Shown: positions 1-7,702 of the stretch, in pieces
Numbering within the stretch: position 1 is the first letter of the stretch
How the letters are laid out: every line of letters starts with the position of its first letter
Assembly (NCBI GenBank): GCA_021201535.1
Contig: JAJQEU010000047.1
Span: 1-64,000, forward strand
Direction: 5' to 3'
Length of the DNA stretch: 64,000 bases
Source: Clostridiales bacterium
Lineage (GTDB): Bacteria; Bacillota; Clostridia; Lachnospirales; Lachnospiraceae
The notes under the pieces: model-generated
Told to the model about the DNA's origin: nothing
Database searches by the model: none
The model's input: the letters and a program-made list of their open reading frames with translations, nothing else
Translations under genes and position numbers: made by a program

Positions 1-80
1 AAAAAGCTCTCTGGGTACTTGGCGTGCTTTTAAATCGGCTGTGAATAGTAACAAACAATCGGACTGTAAAGAAAAAACAC

Positions 81-109
81 TTGACACCCATCCTTATCTG
101 TGCTAATCT
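81..109 (+). promoter_or_regulatory. sigma-A promoter of ylxM-ffh
   Basis: A perfect -35 box TTGACA (81-86) and a -10 box TAATCT (104-109) are separated by 17 bp. Transcription should start near 116, so the message has only about 10 nt before the ylxM ATG at 126. This placement excludes the in-frame TTG at 81 as the start codon. Confidence 0.7.
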
Positions 110-125
110 ACGCAAGGTGATTGAT

Positions 126-467
126 ATGGAGAAGATTGGACGTCAGGTATTTTTATATGATTTTTACGGCGAACTGCTGACAGACCACCAGAAAAGCGTT
201 TATGAGGATGTTGTGCTGAATGATCTGTCCCTGAGCGAGATTGCCGACGAGCGCGGCATCAGCCGGCAGGGCGTCCATGATCTGGTGAAGCGATGTGACA
301 GGATTCTGGCTTCCTACGAGGAGAAGCTGCATCTGGTTGAGCGTTTTTTCAAAAACCGTAAGAACGTTGTCCGCATCCGCGAGTTATCCGCGGGAGGCGA
401 TGGTGACAGTTCAGAGGTTCTGGCGGAGATTTACCGGATTTCCGGTCAGATTTTAGAGGAGCTATGA
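126..467 (+). CDS. ylxM: YlxM family helix-turn-helix protein, SRP-associated
   Basis: This 113-aa protein of the UPF0122/YlxM family is a small sigma-70 region-4-like helix-turn-helix protein usually encoded directly before ffh and thought to modulate the signal recognition particle. The sequence starts MEKIGRQVFLYDFYG and carries the HTH segment LSLSEIADERGISRQGVHDL at about residues 35-55. I chose the ATG at 126 because AAGGTGA lies just upstream and the promoter covers the earlier in-frame TTG. Its stop is 1 nt before the ffh start, which indicates translational coupling. DNA binding by this family is not well established; the SRP link rests on known synteny. Confidence 0.9.
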   Translation: MEKIGRQVFLYDFYGELLTDHQKSVYEDVVLNDLSLSEIADERGISRQGVHDLVKRCDRILASYEEKLHLVERFFKNRKNVVRIRELSAGGDGDSSEVLAEIYRISGQILEEL

Positions 468-468
468 T

Positions 469-1848
469 ATGGCATTTGACAGTTTATCTGAAAAACTCCA
501 GAATGTATTTAAGAACCTGAGGAGCAAAGGCCGACTGACCGAGGCAGATGTAAAAGCCGCCCTGAAGGAAGTCAAGATGGCGCTATTAGAGGCCGATGTG
601 AATTTTCGGGTTGTAAAGCAGTTTGTGAAGGCGGTGCAGGAGCGCGCCATCGGTTCGGACGTGATGAACGGCCTGAATCCCGGCCAGATGGTCATCAAGA
701 TCGTGAATGAAGAAATGGTCAAGCTGATGGGGTCTGAGACGGTGGAGCTCCGGCTGAATCCGGGCCAGGCCACGACGATCATTATGATGGCAGGCCTGCA
801 GGGTGCCGGCAAGACGACCACGGCCGCGAAGCTCGCCGGGAAGTATAAGCAGAAGGGTAAGAAGCCTCTGCTGGTCGCCTGTGACGTATATCGTCCGGCT
901 GCGATTCAGCAGCTTCAGATCAACGGCGAGAAGCAGGGCGTTGAAGTGTTCTCCATGGGAGACGGACACAGACCGGTGAATATCGCGAAGGCAGCTGTGG
1001 AACACGCGGCAAAAAACGGAAATAATATCATTATTATAGATACGGCGGGACGTCTTCATATTGATGAGGATATGATGAATGAGCTGATCGAGATTCGGGA
1101 ACATGTGGATGTAGATCAGACGGTGCTTGTGGTGGACGCCATGACCGGCCAGGATGCGGTCAATGTAGCGAGTATCTTCGATGAAAAGGTTGGTATCGAC
1201 GGTGTGATTCTGACGAAACTGGACGGCGATACCAGAGGCGGCGCCGCGCTCTCGATTCGCGCCGTGACAGGCAAGCCGATTTTTTATGCCGGCATGGGTG
1301 AGAAGCTGTCTGATCTGGAACAGTTTTATCCGGATCGTATGGCATCACGGATTCTGGGGATGGGAGATGTGCTCTCCCTGATTGAGAAAGCGGAGGCTGA
1401 GCTGGATGAAGAGAAAGCCGCTGAGATGGAGCAGCGCATGCGCAGGGCGGAGTTTTCTTTCAACGACTATCTGGAGTCCATGAACCAGATGAAAAAGCTC
1501 GGCGGTCTTTCCAGTGTGCTCAGCATGATGCCCGGCATGGGCGGCTCCCAGATGAAACAGATCGAGGATGCGATGGATGATAAAAAGATGGCGCGCATCG
1601 AAGGGATTATCTATTCCATGACACCGGCGGAACGGGATCATCCTGACCTGCTGAATCCGGGCAGGAAACGCCGCATCGCGCGGGGCGCCGGGGTTGATAT
1701 CAGTGAGGTCAACCGTCTGGTAAAGCAGTTTGAGCAGGCGCGCAAGATGATGAAGCAGATGTCCGGCGGTAAAAAGGGCCGACGAGGCATGGGCGGCTTT
1801 GGCGGTCTGGGAGGCAAAATGGGCGGCTTTAAAGGACTGCCGTTTTAG
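469..1848 (+). CDS. ffh: Signal recognition particle GTPase Ffh
   Basis: Ffh (SRP54) binds SRP RNA and the signal sequences of nascent membrane and secreted proteins and delivers ribosomes to FtsY. The 459-aa protein has the N domain (about 1-95), the G domain with P-loop GLQGAGKTT at about residue 109, DVYRPAA, DTAGRLH and TKLDGDTRGG, and the methionine-rich M domain from about residue 300. It ends in a Gly/Met/Lys-rich tail (GGFGGLGGKMGGFKG), common in Firmicutes. Length and motifs are complete. It is coupled to ylxM and is the first of a translation and export gene run extending to rnhB. Confidence 0.98.
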   Translation: MAFDSLSEKLQNVFKNLRSKGRLTEADVKAALKEVKMALLEADVNFRVVKQFVKAVQERAIGSDVMNGLNPGQMVIKIVNEEMVKLMGSETVELRLNPGQATTIIMMAGLQGAGKTTTAAKLAGKYKQKGKKPLLVACDVYRPAAIQQLQINGEKQGVEVFSMGDGHRPVNIAKAAVEHAAKNGNNIIIIDTAGRLHIDEDMMNELIEIREHVDVDQTVLVVDAMTGQDAVNVASIFDEKVGIDGVILTKLDGDTRGGAALSIRAVTGKPIFYAGMGEKLSDLEQFYPDRMASRILGMGDVLSLIEKAEAELDEEKAAEMEQRMRRAEFSFNDYLESMNQMKKLGGLSSVLSMMPGMGGSQMKQIEDAMDDKKMARIEGIIYSMTPAERDHPDLLNPGRKRRIARGAGVDISEVNRLVKQFEQARKMMKQMSGGKKGRRGMGGFGGLGGKMGGFKGLPF

Positions 1849-1909
1849 GCCTGCCGTTCCGGGCGGGCGCAGAGACATGTCGCATGTAAACGGCAGAGCG
1901 TGATTGTAC

Positions 1910-1925
1910 CTGTTCAGGACAGTTA
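1910..1925. repeat. partial copy of dispersed TTCAGGACAGT repeat
   Basis: The 161-bp gap between ffh and rpsP holds CTGTTCAGGACAGTTA, matching the conserved core of the intergenic repeat seen at 7539, 8391, 55791 and 58285. No second arm is obvious here, so this may be a remnant or a chance match to an inverted ACTGTTC/GACAGT word. No clear terminator was seen in this gap. Confidence 0.35.
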
Positions 1926-2009
1926 TGAGTGATTTTTTCGTGACGGTTTCATACCTGAACCGCTGCGATTTCCAAATACAGAACAAATAAGATCAGGAGG
2001 TGAAGTACG

Positions 2010-2255
2010 ATGGCAGTGAAGATCAGATTGAGAAGAATGGGACAGAAAAAGGCTCCTTTTTACAGAATTGTTGTTGCTGATTCCAGAAGCCCGCGTGATG
2101 GAAGATTTATCGAAGAGATCGGTTACTATGACCCGACCAAAGATCCGTCCGTAATCCGTGTGGATGAGGAAGCAGCAAAAAAATGGCTGGCGAATGGCGC
2201 TCAGCCCACACAGACTGTAGACAAGCTTTTAAAGATCGCCGGCGTCGAGAAGTAG
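2010..2255 (+). CDS. rpsP: 30S ribosomal protein S16
   Basis: S16 is an early-binding protein of the small ribosomal subunit. The 81-aa product starts [20 protein letters not shown], the family N-terminal signature, followed by [20 protein letters not shown] strong AGGAGGTGA at 1994-2002 precedes the ATG. The gene follows ffh and precedes the KH protein by 21 bp, the usual Firmicute order rpsP-khpA-rimM-trmD-rplS. Confidence 0.98.
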   Translation: MAVKIRLRRMGQKKAPFYRIVVADSRSPRDGRFIEEIGYYDPTKDPSVIRVDEEAAKKWLANGAQPTQTVDKLLKIAGVEK

Positions 2256-2276
2256 TGAATCTATGAGGAAAACGAA

Positions 2277-2504
2277 ATGAAAGAATTAGTAGAGGTTATT
2301 GCGAGATCACTTGTCGAATTCCCGGATGAGGTTTCTGTTACAGAGACCGAAAAAGAGCATGTGATTGTTTTGGAACTCCACGTAGCACAGTCTGACATGG
2401 GAAAAGTGATCGGAAAGCAGGGGAGAATCGCAAAGGCAATCCGTTCTGTAGTGAAAGCGGCCGCAACGAGAGAAAACAAAAAGGTCGTTGTCGAGATTGT
2501 CTGA
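2277..2504 (+). CDS. khpA: KH-domain RNA-binding protein KhpA (YlqC)
   Basis: This 75-aa single KH-domain protein (old name YlqC, UPF0109) is an RNA-binding partner of KhpB/EloR in Gram-positive bacteria and influences cell division and elongation. The KH signature GKVIGKQGRIAKAIRSV (about residues 42-58) contains the GxxG loop G-K-Q-G. GAGGAA lies upstream of the ATG. It sits 21 bp after rpsP, so it is probably cotranscribed. The length is normal. Confidence 0.95.
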   Translation: MKELVEVIARSLVEFPDEVSVTETEKEHVIVLELHVAQSDMGKVIGKQGRIAKAIRSVVKAAATRENKKVVVEIV

Positions 2505-2577
2505 TGTACGATAACGTTGATATTCAGTACGTGAGTACTGAAACGGGTTGACCGTACACTGGATGAATATGCAGGGG

Positions 2578-2603
2578 AAGGACATGACGAAAGCCATGTC
2601 CTT
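2578..2603 (+). terminator. hairpin between khpA and rimM, weak terminator or processing site
   Basis: A perfect 9-bp stem AAGGACATG / CATGTCCTT with an 8-nt loop is followed only by TTTATC. The T run is short, so it may attenuate rather than end transcription before rimM. The rest of the 146-bp gap contains a second short inverted repeat, CAGTACGTGAGTACTG near 2525. Confidence 0.45.
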
Positions 2604-2650
2604 TATCTATCGTCAAAAATATTTTCGTTTAAAGGAAATGGTATATAATT

Positions 2651-3160
2651 ATGGAAGACAGATTTCAGGTCGGCATCATTACAAGCCCGCACGGTATCGC
2701 GGGAGAGGTGAAGGTTTTCCCGACGACAGATGATATTAGACGTTTTCGGGAGCTGAAGCATGTAATCCTGGATACCGGCAGAGAGGAAATGAATCTGGAG
2801 GTCTCGCAGGCTCGTTTTTCCAAACAGATGGTGATCTTAAAATTCAGGGAATTTCAGAATATCAATGAGGTAGAGCGTTTTCGCGGAAAAAGCCTGTATG
2901 TGACAAGAGAAAACGCGGTGAAGCTCGAAAAAGATGAATACTTTATCGCAGACATGATCGGCATGAATGTGGTCGCGACAGACGGCGAAAATCTGGGGAT
3001 TCTGAAGGATGTCCTGCAGACCGGTGCGAACGATGTATACATTGTGGAGGAGCCGGATGGGACGGAGCTTCTGCTCCCGGCCATTCATGACTGTGTCAGA
3101 GATGTAGATATGAACCGAAGGGTGATTACGGTGTTTCTGATGCCGGGCCTGCGGGATTAA
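2651..3160 (+). CDS. rimM: 16S rRNA processing protein RimM
   Basis: RimM binds S19 and helps mature the head of the 30S subunit. The 169-aa protein has the N-terminal RimM barrel (FQVGIITSPHGIAGEVKVFPTTDD, the PHG-xxGE-xK-V signature cut short here) and the C-terminal PRC-barrel (about residues 95-165, containing DEYFIADMIGM and VYIVEEPDGTELLLPAI). It is followed by trmD after 10 bp. No strong Shine-Dalgarno site is seen; AAAGGAAATGG lies about 13 nt upstream of the ATG. Confidence 0.95.
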   Translation: MEDRFQVGIITSPHGIAGEVKVFPTTDDIRRFRELKHVILDTGREEMNLEVSQARFSKQMVILKFREFQNINEVERFRGKSLYVTRENAVKLEKDEYFIADMIGMNVVATDGENLGILKDVLQTGANDVYIVEEPDGTELLLPAIHDCVRDVDMNRRVITVFLMPGLRD

Positions 3161-3170
3161 AGGAGGAAGG

Positions 3171-3920
3171 ATGCGTTTTCATATTTTAACGCTGTTTCCG
3201 GATATGGTACGTCAGGGTCTGGAGACCAGCATCATCGGAAATGCGATTCAAAACGGGATTCTGGAACTGGATCTTGTGGATATCCGCGACTATACCGCAG
3301 ACCGCCATAAAAAAGTAGACGACTATCCCTACGGAGGCGGAGCCGGTATGGTGATGCAGGCGCAGCCTGTCTATGACGCATGGCGGGCCGTGAACGCATC
3401 CGGCAAAGGGAGACCGCGCTGTATCTATCTGACTCCGCAGGGCAGGCGCTTTGATCAGTCTATGGCAAAGGAACTTGCCGGGGAGGAGGATCTGATTCTG
3501 CTCTGCGGTCATTATGAGGGCATCGATGAACGGGTTCTGGAGGAGATTGTGACAGATCAGGTTTCCATCGGCGATTATGTTCTGACCGGCGGTGAACTGC
3601 CGGCCATGGTACTGGTGGATGCTGTATCCAGAATGATTCCCGGCGTGCTGACAAATGACGCATCCGGCAGTTCTGAGTCTCTGGAGGGCGGATTGCTGGA
3701 ATACCCGCAGTACAGCCGCCCGGCCGAGTGGATGGGAAGAAAGGTGCCGCAGGTGCTTTTATCCGGCGACCATCAGAAGATTGAAAACTGGCGCCGTGAA
3801 CAGTCTGTGCTGCGCACACTGCGCCATCGTCCGGATCTTCTGGATGAGGCAGATCTGTCGTACCGGGATGTAAAACTGATTCTGGATCACGCGTCTGAAA
3901 CGAAGGATCACACGTCTTGA
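3171..3920 (+). CDS. trmD: tRNA (guanine-37-N1)-methyltransferase TrmD
   Basis: TrmD methylates G37 next to the anticodon using S-adenosylmethionine and so prevents +1 frameshifting. The 249-aa protein has the SPOUT trefoil-knot motifs LCGHYEGIDERV (about 110-121) and IGDYVLTGGELPAM (about 132-145), and the conserved N-terminus MRFHILTLFPDM. AAAGGAGGA precedes the start. It is coupled to rimM. Confidence 0.97.
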   Translation: MRFHILTLFPDMVRQGLETSIIGNAIQNGILELDLVDIRDYTADRHKKVDDYPYGGGAGMVMQAQPVYDAWRAVNASGKGRPRCIYLTPQGRRFDQSMAKELAGEEDLILLCGHYEGIDERVLEEIVTDQVSIGDYVLTGGELPAMVLVDAVSRMIPGVLTNDASGSSESLEGGLLEYPQYSRPAEWMGRKVPQVLLSGDHQKIENWRREQSVLRTLRHRPDLLDEADLSYRDVKLILDHASETKDHTS

Positions 3921-4059
3921 AACGAAGGATTGTGAGTGCTGACAGCGATTGCGGGAGTGCGAAGCACGGGAGACATCGACTTTTATAGATCGTAATGACT
4001 GCGGAGCTACTCATTTTCGTTCACTTGGAAATGATTATATATTTTTGCTGAGAAAACAC

Positions 4060-4088
4060 TTGCAAAGTAATGTATCCTGTGGTAAAGT
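4060..4088 (+). promoter_or_regulatory. candidate promoter of rplS
   Basis: TTGCAA (4060-4065) and TAAAGT (4083-4088) are separated by 17 bp. This would give rplS its own promoter and a leader of about 70 nt, separate from the trmD transcript. Confidence 0.5.
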
Positions 4089-4110
4089 ATTGATTGTTGT
4101 GAATTAAAGA

Positions 4111-4160
4111 GATGGTCCTCTGTTACGTTATTGTATTAAGAACATCCATTAGACAGGAGG
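4111..4160 (+). promoter_or_regulatory. possible structured L19 leader overlapping the Shine-Dalgarno site
   Basis: CCTCTGT at 4117-4123 can pair, with one bulge, with ACAGGAGG at 4153-4160, which is the rplS ribosome binding site. A weaker GATG (4111-4114) / CATC (4143-4146) pair would interleave with it as a pseudoknot. L19 leaders that autoregulate rplS are known in Firmicutes; this candidate rests on visible pairing only. Confidence 0.35.
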
Positions 4161-4167
4161 TCACAAG

Positions 4168-4521
4168 ATGAACGCAAATGAAATTATCAGAAGTATTGAA
4201 GCAGAGCAGATGAAAACAGACCTGCCGGATTTCCGCGAGGGCGATACCGTCCGTGTACATGCGAAGATCAAAGAGGGCAACCGTGAGCGTATCCAGGTGT
4301 TCGAGGGCACTGTGATCAAGAGACAGGGCGGCAGCAGCCGTGAGACGTTTACCGTCCGCAAGTTTTCAAACGGTGTCGGCGTAGAAAAGACATGGCCGAT
4401 TCACTCCCCGATCGTAGAAAAGATCGAAATAGTCCGCCGCGGTAAAGTTAGACGAGCGAAGCTCTATTACCTGAGAGGACGCGTCGGCAAGAAGGCGAAA
4501 GTCAAAGAGTTAGTGAGATAA
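4168..4521 (+). CDS. rplS: 50S ribosomal protein L19
   Basis: L19 lies at the 30S-50S interface. The 117-aa sequence shows the family blocks [47 protein letters not shown] and [19 protein letters not shown]. Length is normal. A strong ACAGGAGGT precedes the ATG. The gene has its own candidate promoter, and an intrinsic terminator follows at 4543. Confidence 0.98.
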   Translation: MNANEIIRSIEAEQMKTDLPDFREGDTVRVHAKIKEGNRERIQVFEGTVIKRQGGSSRETFTVRKFSNGVGVEKTWPIHSPIVEKIEIVRRGKVRRAKLYYLRGRVGKKAKVKELVR

Positions 4522-4542
4522 ACATATGCTTTGTTTGCGGAA

Positions 4543-4577
4543 GGGGTTGTGAGATACACAGCTCCTTTTTGTCTTTT
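4543..4577 (+). terminator. intrinsic terminator after rplS
   Basis: A 9-bp stem GGGGTTGTG / CACAGCTCC (two wobble pairs) with a 5-nt loop is followed by TTTTTGTCTTTT. It ends the rplS transcript. Confidence 0.75.
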
Positions 4578-4580
4578 ATA

Positions 4581-4696
4581 GGAAACGACATTAAGTCGTT
4601 TCCTTTGCGCCAGACGCAAGGCTGCGAAAGCAGCCATTCCTCATGCGTCTGTGTGCATTCTTTATAGTGAATGACAAATTATTTTTGTCGCTCACT
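4581..4696. repeat. multi-hairpin intergenic element upstream of lepB
   Basis: Three successive inverted repeats fill the gap. GGAAACGAC/GTCGTTTCC lies at 4581-4603. The second is a CAGACGCA/TGCGTCTG stem (about 4611-4650) that encloses GGCTGC-GAAA-GCAGCC. The third is TATAGTGAATGACAAA paired imperfectly with TTGTCGCTCACTATA (about 4664-4699). The first hairpin recurs at 22897-22919 and the TATAGTGAACGACAAA half recurs near 15053, so these are dispersed modules. Confidence 0.55.
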
Positions 4697-4762
4697 ATAA
4701 ACGCATCGCGATCCGGGATATCACTGAACAGAAAATTACGCTTGCAAAACAGGAGGACGGAA

Positions 4763-5347
4763 ATGGCACCATTACGCACAAAAGGACTGAGCTTCCGAAG
4801 AAGGAAAAAAAAGTTTTCCCTGTCCATGTCAAAAAACATCGCATTGATGGCAATCAAGATATTGATCGCGCTGTTTCTGGCCTTTGTGGTTGTATATTCT
4901 GTAGGCATGAAGGTGACTGTCTCGGGCAACTCCATGGAAAGTATCATCTCGGACGGAGATCGAGTGCTGGTAAACCGCCTTGTCTACAGTCTGAGCGAAC
5001 CGAAGGCAGGAGATGTTATCGTGTTTCTGCCAAACGGAAATGAAAAAAGTCACTATTATGTCAAACGTGTGGTTGCTGTTCCCGGTGATACAGTTTATAT
5101 CAGTGACGGCGTACTCTATGTCAATGGCGAGATGTATGATGATGAGGATACCGAAGCGATCGTCAATGCCGGTCTTGCAGAGGAGGAGATCACGATTGGC
5201 GAGGACGAGTATTTTGTACTGGGTGATAACCGCAACAGCAGCGAGGACAGCCGTTATGCAAATATCGGTAATATTAAAATGGAATATATTGTCGGGAAAG
5301 CCTGGTTTTATTACAGCTCCATCCGCGATATGGGACGGGTGCAGTGA
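4763..5347 (+). CDS. lepB: Signal peptidase I
   Basis: Type I signal peptidase removes signal peptides from secreted proteins on the outer face of the membrane. The 194-aa protein has a basic N-terminus, one membrane segment (about residues 28-46), the catalytic serine in SGNSMESII, the catalytic lysine in YYVKRVVAVPGDTV, and the late box GDNRNSSEDSRY. I chose the ATG at 4763 because AGGAGG lies at 4751-4756; an upstream extension would run through the hairpin element. An acidic insert (YDDEDTEAIVNAGLAEEE) precedes the last box. Confidence 0.95.
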   Translation: MAPLRTKGLSFRRRKKKFSLSMSKNIALMAIKILIALFLAFVVVYSVGMKVTVSGNSMESIISDGDRVLVNRLVYSLSEPKAGDVIVFLPNGNEKSHYYVKRVVAVPGDTVYISDGVLYVNGEMYDDEDTEAIVNAGLAEEEITIGEDEYFVLGDNRNSSEDSRYANIGNIKMEYIVGKAWFYYSSIRDMGRVQ

Positions 5348-5416
5348 TGTATATGGGGCAAAACTGTCAGGCCAAGACAAAAATTGACGTTTCGGACGAA
5401 AAGGAGGCAGCCGGAG

Positions 5417-6277
5417 ATGGATTTTCAGTGGTATCCGGGGCATATGACAAAGGCAAAGCGCCAGATGCAGGAAGATATAAAACTGATTGATCTGATGATC
5501 GAACTGGTGGATGCGCGCATCCCCCGGAGCAGCAGGAACCCGGATATCGATGATCTGGGGAAAAATAAGGCCAGATTGATTTTATTAAATAAAGCCGATC
5601 TTGCGGATGCAGAAAAAAACAGACTCTGGAAAGAGTATTTTCAGAAAAAGGGATATTTTGCGGTGGAACTGGACGCAAGAAACCGCAGCGGCATGAAGGC
5701 CGTTCAGCATGTCATACAGGAGGCCTGCAGGGAAAAAATCGAAAGGGACAGAAAGCGCGGAATCAAAAATCGTCCGATCCGCGCCATGGTTGTGGGTATT
5801 CCGAATGTCGGGAAATCGACTTTCATCAATACTTTTGCCGGAAAAGCCTGTGCAAAAACAGGCAATAAGCCGGGAGTTACAAAGGGAAAACAATGGATCC
5901 GCCTGAACAAACATGCAGATCTTCTGGATACGCCGGGCATCTTATGGCCAAAGTTCGACGATCAGTCGGCAGGTATGCGTCTGGCCTGGATCGGATCCAT
6001 GAATGATCAATTGCTGAACACAGATGAACTTGCTCTGGAACTGATCCGATATCTTACGGAAGCTTATCCGGGAGTTCTGGCAAAGCGTTACGGCGTGAAT
6101 GAACAGACGGGTGAGCCGGCTGATCTGCTCGGAGGGATTGCGAAGAACAGAAACTGTATCCGTACCGGCGGCGACATCGACTATAGCAAGGCATCCATTC
6201 TGTTTATTGACGATTTCCGCGCAGGACGTCTCGGTCGGATCACACTGGAGACACCGGTTTATGAAAGGAAACAGTGA
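5417..6277 (+). CDS. rbgA: Ribosome biogenesis GTPase RbgA (YlqF)
   Basis: RbgA is a circularly permuted GTPase needed for late 50S assembly (L16 incorporation). The 286-aa protein starts MDFQWYPGHMTKAKRQM, then shows the G4 motif LNKADL (about residue 58), G1 GIPNVGKST (about 129), G2 GVTKGKQW and G3 DTPGILWP, the permuted order expected. AAGGAGG at 5401-5407 supports the ATG at 5417. Its TGA overlaps the rnhB ATG, indicating coupling. Confidence 0.96.
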   Translation: MDFQWYPGHMTKAKRQMQEDIKLIDLMIELVDARIPRSSRNPDIDDLGKNKARLILLNKADLADAEKNRLWKEYFQKKGYFAVELDARNRSGMKAVQHVIQEACREKIERDRKRGIKNRPIRAMVVGIPNVGKSTFINTFAGKACAKTGNKPGVTKGKQWIRLNKHADLLDTPGILWPKFDDQSAGMRLAWIGSMNDQLLNTDELALELIRYLTEAYPGVLAKRYGVNEQTGEPADLLGGIAKNRNCIRTGGDIDYSKASILFIDDFRAGRLGRITLETPVYERKQ

Positions 6278-7038
6278 TGGCTCTGAAAAAAATAACGGAG
6301 ATCCGGGAAGAACTGAAACAGATATCCGACTGCGCCCTCGACGGATTTATCTGGGAATATGCCGCCGATGAACGTGCCGGCGTACAGACGCTTGTCGCTC
6401 AGGCAAGAAAACGGCTGGAAAAGCTGGAAGCGGAACTGGCGCGGACGGAAAGGCTGAAAAAATATGAACGCAAATATGCCGATTATGAGTATATCTGCGG
6501 GATCGATGAGGTGGGGCGCGGGCCGCTGGCCGGACCGGTGACGGCGGCAGCGGTGATCCTGCCGAAGAACTGCGGCATTCTGTACATCAATGATTCGAAG
6601 AAGCTCTCTGCAAAAAGGAGGGAGGAACTGTACGAGATTATTATGGAACAGGCAGTTTCCGTCGGAATCGGCATGCGCAGCCCACAGCGCATCGATGAAA
6701 TCAATATTCTGCAGGCGACCTATGAGGCGATGCGCGAAGCGGTGAGTAAGCTGAGTCCGCAGCCGACGCTGCTTCTGAACGATGCGGTGACCATACCGGG
6801 TCTGGCGATTGATCAGGTCCCGATCATTCACGGCGACGCGGAGAGCATTTCAATCGGAGCGGCGAGCATCGTTGCCAAAGTGACACGTGACCGGCTGATG
6901 ATGGAATATGACGCTTTAATGCCGGAATACGGCTTCGCCGCAAATAAAGGGTATGGTTCCGCGGAACATATCAAAGCTCTGAAAACATACGGCCCGACGC
7001 CGATTCACAGGAGAAGCTTTATCGGAAATTTTGTATAA
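6277..7038 (+). CDS. rnhB: Ribonuclease HII
   Basis: RNase HII cuts the RNA strand of RNA-DNA hybrids and removes misincorporated ribonucleotides. The catalytic block CGIDEVGRGPLAGPV starts near residue 72, followed by NDSKKLS, a later acidic residue in LLNDAVTIPG, and IVAKVTRDRLM. An N-terminal segment of about 70 residues precedes the catalytic domain, as in other clostridial RnhB proteins. The start ATG overlaps the rbgA stop (ATGA); an in-frame GTG sits 3 nt earlier. Confidence 0.96.
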   Translation: MALKKITEIREELKQISDCALDGFIWEYAADERAGVQTLVAQARKRLEKLEAELARTERLKKYERKYADYEYICGIDEVGRGPLAGPVTAAAVILPKNCGILYINDSKKLSAKRREELYEIIMEQAVSVGIGMRSPQRIDEINILQATYEAMREAVSKLSPQPTLLLNDAVTIPGLAIDQVPIIHGDAESISIGAASIVAKVTRDRLMMEYDALMPEYGFAANKGYGSAEHIKALKTYGPTPIHRRSFIGNFV

Positions 7039-7118
7039 AAATCGTTCGTCTGGAATTATATTATGCAAAAATTGGATAACCGAAGCGTTTTTTTGCATAA
7101 AAGCTTTGGATGCGAATG

Positions 7119-7147
7119 TTGAATCTGACCGTCCGACATGTTATAAT
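7119..7147 (+). promoter_or_regulatory. strong sigma-A promoter for the 7186 gene
   Basis: TTGAAT (7119-7124), a 17-bp spacer and a perfect TATAAT (7142-7147). This gives the small unknown gene its own transcription unit with a leader of about 30 nt. Confidence 0.7.
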
Positions 7148-7185
7148 AAAGATACTTTTGAGAAAATATATAAGGAGGAAATGAT

Positions 7186-7503
7186 ATGGCGCTTACATAT
7201 TATAAGACGAGGGGTTGGAAGGAATCAGCGAATACACCGAAGTACTATAAGACGCACGGTATCGTACAGCTGTACAGTATCGACGCGGTCAGAGCTGACG
7301 TATACGAGTCCGGCAAATCCGAGATGAACTACGATGTGATCATGGTTGAGGAGCCGAAGGACTATGTATTCCCCGATGGGGAGACCGCGAAGGGGTTCAA
7401 GTACATCTATCGCTGGAGCACGAATCCGTTTGGCGGCGTTGTAAAGTGCAGCGATGTTGTAGAATGCCCGGATGAGTTTATCAAAGGCTATTGTACAGAG
7501 TAA
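7186..7503 (+). CDS. Small protein of unknown function
   Basis: I do not recognise this 105-aa protein. It starts MALTYYKTRGWKESANTPKY and contains several Tyr/Trp-rich stretches (GFKYIYRWSTNPFGGVVKC) and three cysteines towards the C-terminus (VKCSDVVECPDEFIKGYC). There is no signal peptide or membrane segment, so it is probably a cytoplasmic beta-rich protein. TAAGGAGGAAATGAT precedes the ATG and a near-consensus promoter lies upstream, so it should be well expressed. A hairpin terminator nested in a dispersed repeat follows. It is a single-gene unit between rnhB and the DUF1015 gene. The motif K-C-x4-E-C-x8-C might bind metal, but that is a guess. Confidence 0.75.
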   Translation: MALTYYKTRGWKESANTPKYYKTHGIVQLYSIDAVRADVYESGKSEMNYDVIMVEEPKDYVFPDGETAKGFKYIYRWSTNPFGGVVKCSDVVECPDEFIKGYCTE

Positions 7504-7538
7504 ACACTTGTGACAGGTTTTATACACTTGAAAGTATG

Positions 7539-7671
7539 TAACTATTCAGGACAGTACTTTGCACTTGCTGCGAAGTACGTATGATAACGTAGATCACACA
7601 GGGAAAAGTCCCATCGCGCAGCGATTATAAATGGGCTTTTCCTCGTAACTGTGAAAGTACTGAACAGTTAC
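7539..7671. repeat. dispersed intergenic repeat with nested terminator hairpin
   Basis: The left end TAACTATTCAGGACAGT (7539-7555) pairs with AAGTACTGAACAGTTA near the right end, bracketing the word ACGTATGATAACGTA and a hairpin GGGAAAAGTCCCAT / ATGGGCTTTTCC (7601-7642). The nested hairpin has U-rich 3' sequence in its own stem and may act as a terminator. Related copies lie at 8391, 54208, 55791 and 58285. Confidence 0.65.
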
Positions 7672-7702
7672 GAAAGTATCAGTTCAAAAATGGAGGTATA
7701 AG

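Noticed and set aside
81-125. Upstream TTG start for ylxM
   Set aside because: The TTG is part of the -35 box, so it is not transcribed.
2643-2648. TATAAT just before rimM as a promoter
   Set aside because: It lies within 3 nt of the ATG and has no suitable -35 box; probably chance in an AT-rich gap.
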